Assembly: GCF_034259325.1 (NCBI RefSeq)
Contig: NZ_JAXIVS010000002.1
Span: forward strand, 372,001-436,000
DNA: 64,000 nucleotides
Reading direction: 5' to 3'
Source of the DNA: Hyalangium ruber
Lineage (GTDB): Bacteria > Myxococcota > Myxococcia > Myxococcales > Myxococcaceae
Made by a program: the position numbers and the translations under genes. The number at the start of each line of letters is the position of its first letter. Positions within the stretch are counted from its first letter, which is position 1. This document shows, piece by piece, positions 27,116 to 36,800 of the stretch. The notes below the pieces were generated by a model, which was given only the letters and a program-made list of their open reading frames with translations, did no database searches and had not been told where the DNA came from.

Positions 27116-30100
27116 TCACTGCTCGACGGTGTCGGGCGGCGGGGCGGCGGCGCGCACCACCGTCTCCGCGTTGAAGTCCTCCTGCACCACCGGGCGCGAG
27201 TTGGACGACGACAGGCGCGTGCTCGCCTTGCGCCAGTACTGCCTCGGCGCCAGCGGCTCCGTGAGCGCCGTCTCCGCCACCCGGGGCCAGAAGTCACACT
27301 CCAGCAGCCCCAGCCGCTTCACCAGCACCTGCCGCTCCTCGTAGAGCCGCGCCGCGCCGGCCGCATCCCCCAGCTCCTCCAACGCCTCCGCGTAACGCTG
27401 GAGCGTGGGAATCTGGTTGCTCACGTTGTCCACCGCCCGAAGCCGCTGCAGCGCCTCGTCCCCCTTCGCCCGCACCTCCTCCATCGGCCCGCCCGCCAAC
27501 GCCTTCAGGTGCGCCAGCCCGATGAGGCACAGCGGCCCGGCCTGCTCGTCCGTCACCCCCGCGTTGGCCAGCTCCAGCCCCTTCTCGTAGGAGGCCTTCG
27601 CCTCCTCCACCCGCCCGGCCACGAACTCCACATCCCCCAGGTAGGCGTACGCCAGCGACATGCCATAGGAGGAGCCCTGCTGCTTCGCCAACCCCAGCGC
27701 ATGCTGCAGCAGGTGCCGCGCCCGGTTCAGCCGGCCAATGTGGAACTGGTGCCGGCCCGCGTAGAAGTTGCCCATGCACACGTACAGCCCGGTAATCCCG
27801 TGCGCCTCGGTGAAGGCCAGCAGATCCGCGCTGCGCTGCACCCCTTCATCCCAGTGGAACTCCGCCTCGGCGATGGTGGCGTAATAGAAGGTGGAGGCCG
27901 CCATGCGCACCGGGTTGCCCAGCCGCAGCGCCAGCCGAGCCGCCGTGGCCGCGTGCTCCCGCGCCCGCTTGTACTCCCCGGTGTACGCCAGCGCGAGCGC
28001 GAGGATGCCCTCCGAGTGCGCCTGCTCCACCGTCTCGCCCGCCTCCGCCGACAGGTCCGTCGCCTCGGTGAGCATCGGAATGGACGGCCCGAACCGCCCC
28101 GAGCCGCTCAGCGCCCGGCCCAGGATGCTCGAGGGCGCGTACATATAATGACGCAGCGAGGGCTCGGTGGCCGCATCCAGGCACTGCTCGCTGTACTCCA
28201 TCGCCTTGGGGAAGTTGCCCTGCGCGTAGTACGCCCGCGCCCACGCGCTGTTGAGCGCCAGCCGCTGCTCCGGAGTGGGCTCCGCCAACAGCCCCTGGCC
28301 GAACTCCAGGTGCTTGAGCATCTCCACCGCGCTGCCCAACAAGCACCCGATGCGCACCAGCCCGTAGAGCGACTTCACCAGCATGTCGTCGCGCTCGCTC
28401 GAGGCCGGCTGCGCCCCAAGCACCGTGAACGCCTTGCGCAGGTGCTGGCTGGCCCCGATGGGGTCCAGCAGCTTGTCGGCCTCCAGCCCTGCCTCCAGGT
28501 ACGCGGCGGCCGCGCGCAGCGGCTCTCCCGCCTGCTCCCAGTGGTAGGCCAGCGTGCCCGGAGGCGCCCCCCGCTTCAGCAGCCGCTCGCCGATGCGGCG
28601 GTGGATGTCCGGCAGGTTCGCCAGGCGCCCGTCCGTCGCCAGCCGCTCGCGGAGGATGTCATGGGCGAAGGTACACCGGTCACCGGTGGTGACACACAGC
28701 CGCTGCTCCTCCGCCGCGGTGATGGCGGCCCGCACCTCGCGCGGGGTGAACAACCCCAGCCCCTCCAGGTCCGTGGGCCGGAAGCGCCGGTCGATGCGGG
28801 CGGCCACGCGCAGCACGCGCAGCACGCGCTCCTCCAGCCGCTCCAGGGCGCGCGCCACCACCGTGGTAACGGAGTCCGGAGGCTGGTACTCGCCCCGCAG
28901 CCGCTCGGAGATGCGGATGCGGCCATCCGCCTCCTGGGACAGGTAGCCGCCCAGCTGCAGGTCCCGAATGATTTGCGAGCTCACCAGCGGGTTGCCGCTG
29001 GCCAGGAAGGGCACCGACTGCAGCAGGGAGCGCACCACGGTGGGCGCCGCCCCTCCGGCCAGCGTCGCCAGCAGCCGATCATTCTCCTCGGCCTCCAGGG
29101 CGCTCAGGGTGACCATCTGCAGCGCGTTGCTGGGCGACAGGCGCGGCGGAGGCCGGGTGGTACACAGCAGCAGCACCCCCGGCGGAGGGTTGGCGGTGAG
29201 CCGGGTGAGCACCGCCAGGGTGCCCTCGTCCGCCCAATGCACGTCCTCCAGCACCAGCACCAGGGGCCGGGCCGCGCCAATGGCCGTCAGCAGGAAGGTG
29301 AGCGCCTTGCCCACCCGCTCGGCGCCCATGCCCTGGACGATGACGCCCTCGCTGCCGCGCTCGGCGCCGTCCGGCAGCAGCCGGCTGAGCTCGGGCACCA
29401 GCCGCCGCAGCTCGTGGGCCTCACCCGCCAGCGCCTGGCCCGCGAGGCTGCGCACGCGGTGGCCGGGCTCGCTGCGGATGCCCATCAGCAGCTCCACCAT
29501 CTGCCCCAGCGCCTCGCGCAGCGGCGAGTACGGCACCAGCTCTCCGAGCTGGCGGCAGCGCCCATAGCCCACCAGCGCCCGTGCGGAGATGTCCGACTGG
29601 AGCAGCACCTCGGAGACGAGGCGGCTCTTGCCCATGCCGGCCTCGCCCACCAGCATCAGCGCGCGGCCCTGCCGGTCGGCCACCGCGTCCACCGCCTCGC
29701 GCACCAGCGCCATCTCCCGCGCGCGCCCCACGAAGGGCACGTCGTCGGGCACCAGCTCGGACACCACCGAGGGCACCACGCCATCGCCCGTGTTGCCGTG
29801 CAACAGGTCGAAGTAGAGCCCCTTGAGCCGGGTGGCCAGCCGCCCCGCCCCGCCGAAGCGCTGGGCCGGATCCGGATCCAACAGCGAGCGCACCATGGCC
29901 GCCACCGGCGCGGGCACCAGGGGCGCCGTCTCCTCCATCGGCGTCATCTTCCCCGAGCGCTTGAGCGAGCCCAGCGCCGCGTACGAGGCGTTGCCCGGGA
30001 AGGGCAGCACGCACGAGAGCATCTCGTAGAGCAGCGTGCCCACCGCGTACAGGTCCACCTTCTCGGACAGCCGGTCCACCGCGCCGAAGAAGCACTCGGG

Positions 30101-30670
30101 CGCCATGTACGCCAGCGTGCCGGCGATGGGGCCGCCCTCGTGCGTCTTGAAGCCGCTGGAGAGTCGGGCCAGGCCGAAATCCAGCACCTTCACCTTCGGC
30201 TCCACCGGATCGGTGATGATGATGTTGGCCGGCTTGAGGTCCAGGTGCAGGACGTTCGACTCGTGGCAGTAGGCCAGCGCCTCGGCGATGCGGCGCGTGA
30301 GCTGCAGCGCCTCGAGCACCTCCAGCGGGCCCTTCTCCTGGAGGTACTGGCCCAGCACCACCCCGTTGACCAGCTCCATCACCAGGTACAGCCGCCCATC
30401 GTCCAGGAAACCGTAGCCGAGCACCTCCACCAGCGCGGGGTGCTTGAGCCGGGTGAGGGCTTCGATTTCGTTCTGCTGCCAGACGAGCTGCTGCGCGGTG
30501 ATGGACTTGGCGGAGTGCTTGCTGACCTTGATGGCCACCTGGCGCTGGTCCGGGTCTCTCGCGTGATACACCACGCCGAAGCCGCCGGAGCTCAGGACGC
30601 TGTCGATGACATACTCCCCCACCATCGTCCCCGGGGGGAGTGAGCCGATGTTGGTAGAAGGAGAGGTCAT
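27116..30670 (-). CDS. Ser/Thr protein kinase fused to AAA-type ATPase and TPR region
   Basis: The product has 1184 residues. The Pkn-type kinase domain (about 18-290) has VAIK (K48), HLDLKPAN (D144, N149) and DFGLA (D164), so it should be active. A predicted ATPase domain of the AAA_16/STAND type starts at about 310, with P-loop GEAGMGKS near 338. The second half (about 690-1140) is a helical, TPR-like superhelix. The layout resembles signal-integrating kinases that sense ligands through the TPR part. No transmembrane segment is seen. It is transcribed divergently from the ACP/FAAL operon, with 256 bp between. Confidence 0.92.
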   Translation of the reverse strand: MTSPSTNIGSLPPGTMVGEYVIDSVLSSGGFGVVYHARDPDQRQVAIKVSKHSAKSITAQQLVWQQNEIEALTRLKHPALVEVLGYGFLDDGRLYLVMELVNGVVLGQYLQEKGPLEVLEALQLTRRIAEALAYCHESNVLHLDLKPANIIITDPVEPKVKVLDFGLARLSSGFKTHEGGPIAGTLAYMAPECFFGAVDRLSEKVDLYAVGTLLYEMLSCVLPFPGNASYAALGSLKRSGKMTPMEETAPLVPAPVAAMVRSLLDPDPAQRFGGAGRLATRLKGLYFDLLHGNTGDGVVPSVVSELVPDDVPFVGRAREMALVREAVDAVADRQGRALMLVGEAGMGKSRLVSEVLLQSDISARALVGYGRCRQLGELVPYSPLREALGQMVELLMGIRSEPGHRVRSLAGQALAGEAHELRRLVPELSRLLPDGAERGSEGVIVQGMGAERVGKALTFLLTAIGAARPLVLVLEDVHWADEGTLAVLTRLTANPPPGVLLLCTTRPPPRLSPSNALQMVTLSALEAEENDRLLATLAGGAAPTVVRSLLQSVPFLASGNPLVSSQIIRDLQLGGYLSQEADGRIRISERLRGEYQPPDSVTTVVARALERLEERVLRVLRVAARIDRRFRPTDLEGLGLFTPREVRAAITAAEEQRLCVTTGDRCTFAHDILRERLATDGRLANLPDIHRRIGERLLKRGAPPGTLAYHWEQAGEPLRAAAAYLEAGLEADKLLDPIGASQHLRKAFTVLGAQPASSERDDMLVKSLYGLVRIGCLLGSAVEMLKHLEFGQGLLAEPTPEQRLALNSAWARAYYAQGNFPKAMEYSEQCLDAATEPSLRHYMYAPSSILGRALSGSGRFGPSIPMLTEATDLSAEAGETVEQAHSEGILALALAYTGEYKRAREHAATAARLALRLGNPVRMAASTFYYATIAEAEFHWDEGVQRSADLLAFTEAHGITGLYVCMGNFYAGRHQFHIGRLNRARHLLQHALGLAKQQGSSYGMSLAYAYLGDVEFVAGRVEEAKASYEKGLELANAGVTDEQAGPLCLIGLAHLKALAGGPMEEVRAKGDEALQRLRAVDNVSNQIPTLQRYAEALEELGDAAGAARLYEERQVLVKRLGLLECDFWPRVAETALTEPLAPRQYWRKASTRLSSSNSRPVVQEDFNAETVVRAAAPPPDTVEQ

Positions 30671-30926
30671 CGTCCCGCGTTCCGAGAAACTCCAAGCATG
30701 CCAGCTTGTGAGGCCGACGTTAACGGCTGAAGCTGGACGAACTGAAGGATGGATCCAAAAGATCCAACCCGAGACGTCTCATATCCCAGGGGCCCTCCTC
30801 CGTCATTGTCAGTGTACGCCTGCCGGCCTAACGTCCAAGCTTCCAACCGGCACGAAGCCCTCCGGGCCAGGGCGCCGCGCGCCACCTGTCTCTGGGGGAC
30901 GTGACCCTCAGACCAGGAGATCGCAA
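30671..30926. promoter_or_regulatory. Divergent promoter region between kinase and ACP/FAAL operon
   Basis: This 256-bp stretch has the two starts at its ends. A short perfect dyad GGATC (30751-30755) / GATCC (30761-30765) with a 5-base loop could be an operator or a chance palindrome. No clear -35/-10 pair was identified. Confidence 0.35.
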
Positions 30927-31217
30927 GTGGCAGACTCCATCCCCCCGCTCGAGGAGATCGGCAGGGAGGTACGGGCCATCATCGCGGGGGCCCTCAAGCG
31001 TCCGCTGGAGCAGGTTCCCCTCACCGCCCGGCTGGAGAACGGGCTGGGCATCGACTCCCTGGCGATGATCGAGATCAACATCGCCCTGGAGGAGCGCTTC
31101 CGCTTCGCCATGCCGGACATGACTTCGCCGGCCGAGGCCAACCTGAACACCGTGGAGGACCTGGCGCGCTTCGTGGCCCAGCAGCTCTCCCAGCAGAAGG
31201 GGAAGGTGGCGGTATGA
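30927..31217 (+). CDS. Acyl carrier protein
   Basis: The product is a 96-residue stand-alone ACP starting at GTG 30927, with AGGAG about 8 bases upstream. The phosphopantetheine attachment serine is S44 in GLGIDSLAM, followed by the acidic recognition helix IEINIALEERF. The stop overlaps the start of the methyltransferase gene (ATGA). With the acyl-AMP ligase two genes on, it probably receives an activated fatty acid. Confidence 0.9.
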   Translation: MADSIPPLEEIGREVRAIIAGALKRPLEQVPLTARLENGLGIDSLAMIEINIALEERFRFAMPDMTSPAEANLNTVEDLARFVAQQLSQQKGKVAV

Positions 31218-32164
31218 CGGCGATCGACCTGGGGCTGCGGCACCCGGACGAGAAGGTCGCCGCCCAGCGCACCCCCGAGGAGCAGCGGGTACACGAGGCC
31301 CGGGAGGTAGCGCAGCACTACGAGCACAATCCCGACATCTTCAGCCTGGTGCTGGACAAGCGCCTGGCCTACGCCACGGGGGTGTTCCTCTCGCCCGAGG
31401 AGGACCTGGAGACGGCGCAGGAGCGCAAATACGCCCGGGTGGCCGCCAAGCTGAACATCCAGCCGGGAGAGAAGGTGCTGGATGTGGGCTGTGGCTGGGG
31501 CAGCCTGCTCTTGTACCTGGCGCAGCACACGAAGGGCGAGTTCCACGGCATCACCCTGAGCAGCAAGCAGCGCGAGGTGGCGCTGCAGCGGGCCAAGGAC
31601 TGGGGCGTGGCGGACCGCGTGCGGGTGGACCTCACGCACGTGGAGAAGCTCGACCCCGCCCCCGAGAGCTACGACGTGCTGCTCTTCTCCGGCAGCATCG
31701 TCCACATGCACAACCGGGAGGCCATCCACCAGCTGGTGGGGCGCACGCTCAAGCCCGGCGGGCGGCTGTTCATCTCCGACTGCTACTTCCCGGAGCAGGT
31801 GCGCGGCGACCGCGACAGCAGCGCCACGCGCTACATCTTCGTGACGGCGCTGGGCTACTGCCGGCTGCTGAGCCTCTCGGAGGAGCTGGGCCTCATCGAG
31901 CGGGCGGGCCTGGACCTGCTGCACGTGGAGGACCTGACGAGTTCCTACGTGCAGACGCTGGGGCATTGGATCGACAACGTGCGCAAGAACCGCGAGCGAA
32001 TCGAGGCGATGGCTCCGGGCTTCGCCAAGGTGCTGCAGGGCTACATGACGGTGGCGAAGCTGTCGTTCGCCCGGCGCACGGCGCTGGAGTACATGATCCT
32101 CGCCACCAAGGGAGCGCCCAAGGTCCACGTGGCGGGCTGGCCCATCCCCGGGAACGCGAAGTGA
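31214..32164 (+). CDS. SAM-dependent methyltransferase of the cyclopropane-fatty-acid-synthase family
   Basis: The product has 316 residues. The N-terminal QHYEHNPDIFSLVLDKRL segment and the SAM-binding loop VGCGWGS (91-97) are typical of CFA synthase and mycolic-acid-type methyltransferases, which modify the double bonds of acyl chains. At 316 residues it is shorter than E. coli Cfa (382), which carries an N-terminal lipid-binding domain absent here. Since its gene overlaps the ACP gene by 4 bases and the ligase gene by 4 bases, an ACP-bound acyl chain is a plausible substrate. A small-molecule methyltransferase role cannot be excluded. Confidence 0.83.
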   Translation: MTAIDLGLRHPDEKVAAQRTPEEQRVHEAREVAQHYEHNPDIFSLVLDKRLAYATGVFLSPEEDLETAQERKYARVAAKLNIQPGEKVLDVGCGWGSLLLYLAQHTKGEFHGITLSSKQREVALQRAKDWGVADRVRVDLTHVEKLDPAPESYDVLLFSGSIVHMHNREAIHQLVGRTLKPGGRLFISDCYFPEQVRGDRDSSATRYIFVTALGYCRLLSLSEELGLIERAGLDLLHVEDLTSSYVQTLGHWIDNVRKNRERIEAMAPGFAKVLQGYMTVAKLSFARRTALEYMILATKGAPKVHVAGWPIPGNAK

Positions 32165-33837
32165 GCGGCGGGCCCCGGACGCTGGCGGGGTTGCTGAAGG
32201 CCCGCTCCCAGACGCAGGGGGAGCGGCTCGCCGTCCGCTACAAGGAGGGAGAGGAGTGGCTCTCCCGCACCTGGGGCGAGACGTGGGCGGAGGCCCGAGC
32301 GGTGGCCGCGGCGCTCCACGCCCGCGGCGTGCGCCCAGGGGATGGGGTGCTGCTGCTCATCCCCGAGGTGCGCCCGGCCGTGAGCACGCTGTTCGGCGTG
32401 TGGGCGCTGGGCGCGGTGCCCAGCATCCTCGGGGTGCCCTACCGGCTCTCGGACCTGGACGCGTACCTGGAGCAGCTCCGGGGCACGGCGCGCAAGCTGG
32501 ACGCGAAGGCGCTGGTGCTCTCGAGCATGCTGGCGGGCATGGCCGGCGAGGGCTCGGGCAATGGGGTGTCCCTCATCGTCGCCGACTCGCTGGTGGAGGA
32601 GGGCCGGGCGCTGCCGTTCCAGCCCGAGCCGGACGCGGCGCCGGGCCCGTGCCTCGTCCAGCTCACCAGCGGCAGCACGAGCCAGCCGCGCGGCGTGGTG
32701 CTCTCCCATGAGAAGGTGATGCTGCACATGGAGAGCATGAGCCGGGCCCTGCCCTCGCCCGCGCATGCGATGGCGGTGTCCTGGCTGCCGCTGCACCATG
32801 ACATGGGGCTGTTGGGCGGGCTGCTGTTCCCGTTCTTCAACAACTTCCCGGCGCACATGCTCTCGCCGCTCGACTTCCGCCAGCGGCCCTTCGCCTGGCT
32901 GGAGACGATGAGCCAGTTCAAGGGCACCATCTGCGCGGCGCCCCCTTCCGCCTATGCCATCTGCCTGGGGCTGGCCAACCGCGCGAAGGAGGCGGGGCTG
33001 GACCTGAGCGCGTGGGAGGTGGCGATGATTGGCGCCGAGCCCATCTCGCCGGACCTCTTGCGCCGCTTCTCGGACAAGTTCGCGCCGTGCGGCTTCCGGG
33101 CCGAGTCCTTCTTCCCGGTGTACGGGCTGGCCGAGGCCACGGTGGCGGTGACGTTCCCGCCGAAGCTCGCGCCCACGGTGGTGGACCGGGTGGACCGGGC
33201 CACGCTGGAGCGCGAGGGCCGCGCGGTGCCATGCGCCGAGGGGCCGGGCGCGCTGGAGCTGACGGGCGTGGGCCGCCCCATCCCGCATACAGAGGTGCGG
33301 CTGGTGGATGAGCAGGACCAGCCCGTGCCGGAGCGGACGCAGGGAGAAATCCTGGTGCGCGCGGCGACGCTGATGGACGGCTACTACCGCGAGCCGGAGC
33401 TGACCGCCTCCGCCGTTCAGGAGGGCTGGCTGCGCACCGGAGACCTCGGCTACCAGGCGGACGGGACGTACTTCATCACCGGCCGCAAGAAGGAGCTGAT
33501 CATCAAGGGCGGCCACAACCTCATCCCCTCCATCCTCGAGGAGCTGGCCTCGGAGGTGGAAGGCGTGCGGGCCGGGTGCGTGGCGGCGGTGGGGGTGCGC
33601 TCCGAGCAGCGGCAGACGGAGATGGCGTACGTGCTGGCGGAGACGAAGCTCGAGGCCGAGGCCCAGAGCAAGCTGGGCGAGCGCATCCGCGAGCGGCTGC
33701 GGGCCCACGGCATCGCCATCGACCACGTGCTGCTGGTGGCGCCGGGCACGCTGCCGAAGACGACGAGCGGCAAAATCAAACGCCGCGCCATCTCCGAGGC
33801 CATCGCCGCCGGGCAGCTCCCCGGCACGCTGGCCTGA
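32161..33837 (+). CDS. Fatty acyl-AMP ligase (FAAL-like)
   Basis: The 558-residue adenylating enzyme starts at GTG 32161, which overlaps the upstream stop by 4 bases. The phosphate-binding loop is LTSGSTSQPRG. Later motifs are YGLAEATVAV, GWLRTGDLGY and a C-terminal PKTTSGKIKR carrying the catalytic lysine. The WLPLHHDMGL motif and YGLAEATVAV favour the FAAL branch, which loads acyl groups onto an ACP rather than CoA. It is encoded in one operon with an ACP and a methyltransferase. It converges on the trifunctional kinase gene, with only 8 bp between stops. Confidence 0.86.
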   Translation: MSGGPRTLAGLLKARSQTQGERLAVRYKEGEEWLSRTWGETWAEARAVAAALHARGVRPGDGVLLLIPEVRPAVSTLFGVWALGAVPSILGVPYRLSDLDAYLEQLRGTARKLDAKALVLSSMLAGMAGEGSGNGVSLIVADSLVEEGRALPFQPEPDAAPGPCLVQLTSGSTSQPRGVVLSHEKVMLHMESMSRALPSPAHAMAVSWLPLHHDMGLLGGLLFPFFNNFPAHMLSPLDFRQRPFAWLETMSQFKGTICAAPPSAYAICLGLANRAKEAGLDLSAWEVAMIGAEPISPDLLRRFSDKFAPCGFRAESFFPVYGLAEATVAVTFPPKLAPTVVDRVDRATLEREGRAVPCAEGPGALELTGVGRPIPHTEVRLVDEQDQPVPERTQGEILVRAATLMDGYYREPELTASAVQEGWLRTGDLGYQADGTYFITGRKKELIIKGGHNLIPSILEELASEVEGVRAGCVAAVGVRSEQRQTEMAYVLAETKLEAEAQSKLGERIRERLRAHGIAIDHVLLVAPGTLPKTTSGKIKRRAISEAIAAGQLPGTLA

Positions 33838-33845
33838 GGCGCTGA

Positions 33846-36800
33846 CTACGCGGGGGTTTCCCCCCCCACCGGAGGCAGGAAGACCTGGAAGAGCGAGCCC
33901 CGGCCCGGCTCGCTCTCCACGGTAATCTTCCCGCCCATCCCGGTGATGATGCCGTGGACGATGGACAGGCCCAACCCCGTGCCCACGCCGGCGGGCTTGG
34001 TGGTGAAGAACGGGTCGAACAGCCGGCCCAGGTTCTCCGGCGGAATGCCCACCCCGGTGTCCTTCACCGCCACCACCACCCACCCGGCCGCGTCCCGCGT
34101 GGTGCTGACCCGGACTTCATGGGCCTTCACATCCGCGCCCTCGGGGATGGCCTGCGCCGCGTTCACCAGCAGGTTGAGGAACACCTGCCCCAGCCGCGTC
34201 TCGTTGGCGAGCACGGGAGGCAGCTCCGCGAACTCCTTCACCAGCCGCGCGCGGTGGCGAATCTCGCTGCGCGCCATGTTCACGCACAGCTCCAGCACCG
34301 CGTGGACGTTCACCGGCCCGCGCCGCTCCTCGTCCCCGCGAGAGAACGTCTTCAGGTCCCGAACGATTTCGCTCACGCGGCTGCTGCCCGTCAGCGTCTC
34401 CTGGAGCGCCGCGCGGACCTCCTGGCCGCGTTCACCCGCGAGGGCCTCGCCCGACTCGGCCATCCCGCGCAGCTCCTCGTCGATGAAGCGCAGGTTGCTC
34501 GTCATGAAGGACAAGGGGTTGTTGATTTCATGCGCCACGCTGGCCGCCAGCGTCCCCAGCGAGGCCATGCGGTCGGCGGCGCGCAGCCGCTCCTGCACCG
34601 ACTTGCGCTCGGTGATGTCACGCGCGATGGACACCACCACCGGCTTCCCATCGAACACCAGCGGGAAGGACACCACCTCGCCCAGCACCTGCCGGCCCGT
34701 GCGGTGACTCCAGCGCACCTCGGTGGCGCCGGCCGCTTCCGAAGTCTCCGTGAGGGCGCTCTCGTCCCCGGACAGGACGAGCGCCGCCACGCGGTGCCCC
34801 CGGAGCTCCTCGGCGCGCTCGTAGCCCAGCATCGCCACGCCCGCCGGGTTGATGAAGGTCAGCGTCCCCTCCCGGTGGATGAAGATGGCATCCGGGCTGC
34901 GGTCGATGAGCGTGCGGAAGCGCTCCTCGTTCTCCACCAGCTCCTGGTTGGCCGCGCGCAGGGCCAGCTCCGCCGCCTGCCGCTCCGCGTACAGCCGCGC
35001 GTTCTCGATGGAGATGGCCGCCTGCGAGGCGATGTGCCCCAGCAGCGACACCCGCCCCGGAGAGAACGCCTGCGTCGTCAGGGCGTTCTCCAGGTACAGC
35101 ACGCCGTAGAACTCCTCCTTGCGGCGCAGCGGCAGGCAGAGCACGGAGCGCGCCCGGCCGCGCAGCAGCTCGGCATCGACCGCGAAGGTGTGCGGCTGGG
35201 TCGTATCGCCCAGGAGGACGAACTCGCCCGTGCGCCGCACGTAGGACAGCAACGTCCAGGGCAGCGACTCCTGCCTGCGGGGAAGCTTGACCCCCGTGGT
35301 GTCCGAGATGGTCACCACCTCCAACGCCTCGCCCTGCTTGAGCAGCAGCGCCCCTCGCTGGGCCCCCGCGCTCTGCAGCGCCACGCGCATGAGCGTGTCC
35401 ACCAGCCGGTCCAGGACGATTTCACTGGAGACCGCCTGCTGGGCCTTCACCAGGCTCAGCGCATCCAACTGCTCGGAGCCCGAGCTCGAGGTGCTGTCTC
35501 CGCCGCTTTGGTAGACCGCCACCTGCGGCCACTGGGAGGCGAGCTGCCGCGCCTTGCCCTCGGCGCCCCACTGCCGATAGGCGACCCAGGCCTCGCGGGC
35601 ATAGGTGATGGCGATCCGCGTCATCCCCCGCTCCTTCCAGAAGCGGGCGGCCAGCTCCGCGGCCAGGGCGGCGTGGTGAATCAACCGCTGCTCGTACGCC
35701 GACTGCATGGCCTCCTCGTAGGCCTGCGTCGCCTCATCCGTCTTCCCCTGCAGCCGGGCCAGCTCCGCGGCCACCATCCGCTCGGCCGGGCGGAAGTTCT
35801 CCGGACAAAGCCGGCCCCAGGACGCCAGCTTCTGGTGGAGCGCCCGCATGGACTCCAGGAACTCCCGCTGCTGCTCGGGCGCCGCGTCCCGCCAGCAGGC
35901 CGCCAGGATGAGCGCCCGATAGAGGTAGTAGTCGAACTGCACGCTGAGGCCGCCCATGGCCCCGACGTACTGCTCGGCGACCCGCGCCACCTCGAGCGCC
36001 TCCGCATAGGCGCCCGCCATGAAGCGCGCCCGCATCTTCAGGTTGTAGTAGACGCAGGCCATCAGCGGCACGCCCCGGACGACCAGGCGCGCCTCCGTCT
36101 CCGCCTCGTCGAACCCGTCACCGTTCAGCGACTCGAGCGAACTCGTGAGCCCGCGGTGCTGCTGCACCAGGCGCTGGTAGATGATGATGAAGTAGCAGAT
36201 GTCCTCGTAGTTCGCCTTGCGCGCGAACTCCAGGCGGGCCAGCGACTCCTGGTACACCTCGCCCAGCTCGCGCCCCATCAACACCATGTTGATGACGATG
36301 TTGTCGCAGCAGTAGCACGCGGTGCGGAAGTCCCCGCGCTGCAGCGCGTGGCCGAAGGCATCATGAAAGAGGCCCAGGGACTTGGGCAGCGGCCGGACCC
36401 AGCGGCTGAGGTGCGCCAGGATGAACAGGGCCCCGCTGCGGTGGGCGGAGTACTCGGGGCGCTCCACCAGCCGCTTGGCGAGCCGGCCGAACGAGTGCCC
36501 GGCCTGGTACTTCTCCGCCATGGCCACGCAGCACACGTAGCCGTACCACGCGAAGGCGTGGGGGGTGACCTCCGTGTTGCCGTGACGGATGGCGAGGGCC
36601 ACCAGCCGGCAGAGGTGGTAGGGCAGCAGGCTGCTGGCGGCGTAGAGCGCCGGCACCGTCAGGTCGGCCAGCACGCTCACGGCCGCCTTCATGTCGGGGT
36701 CCGTCATCGCCGGCAGCTCGATGAGGCTCTCGATGGAGCGCCCTCCCAGCAGCTTCCACACCTCCTCGTCCGCGGCCCGCACCTCCTCGGGGGTGGGGCT

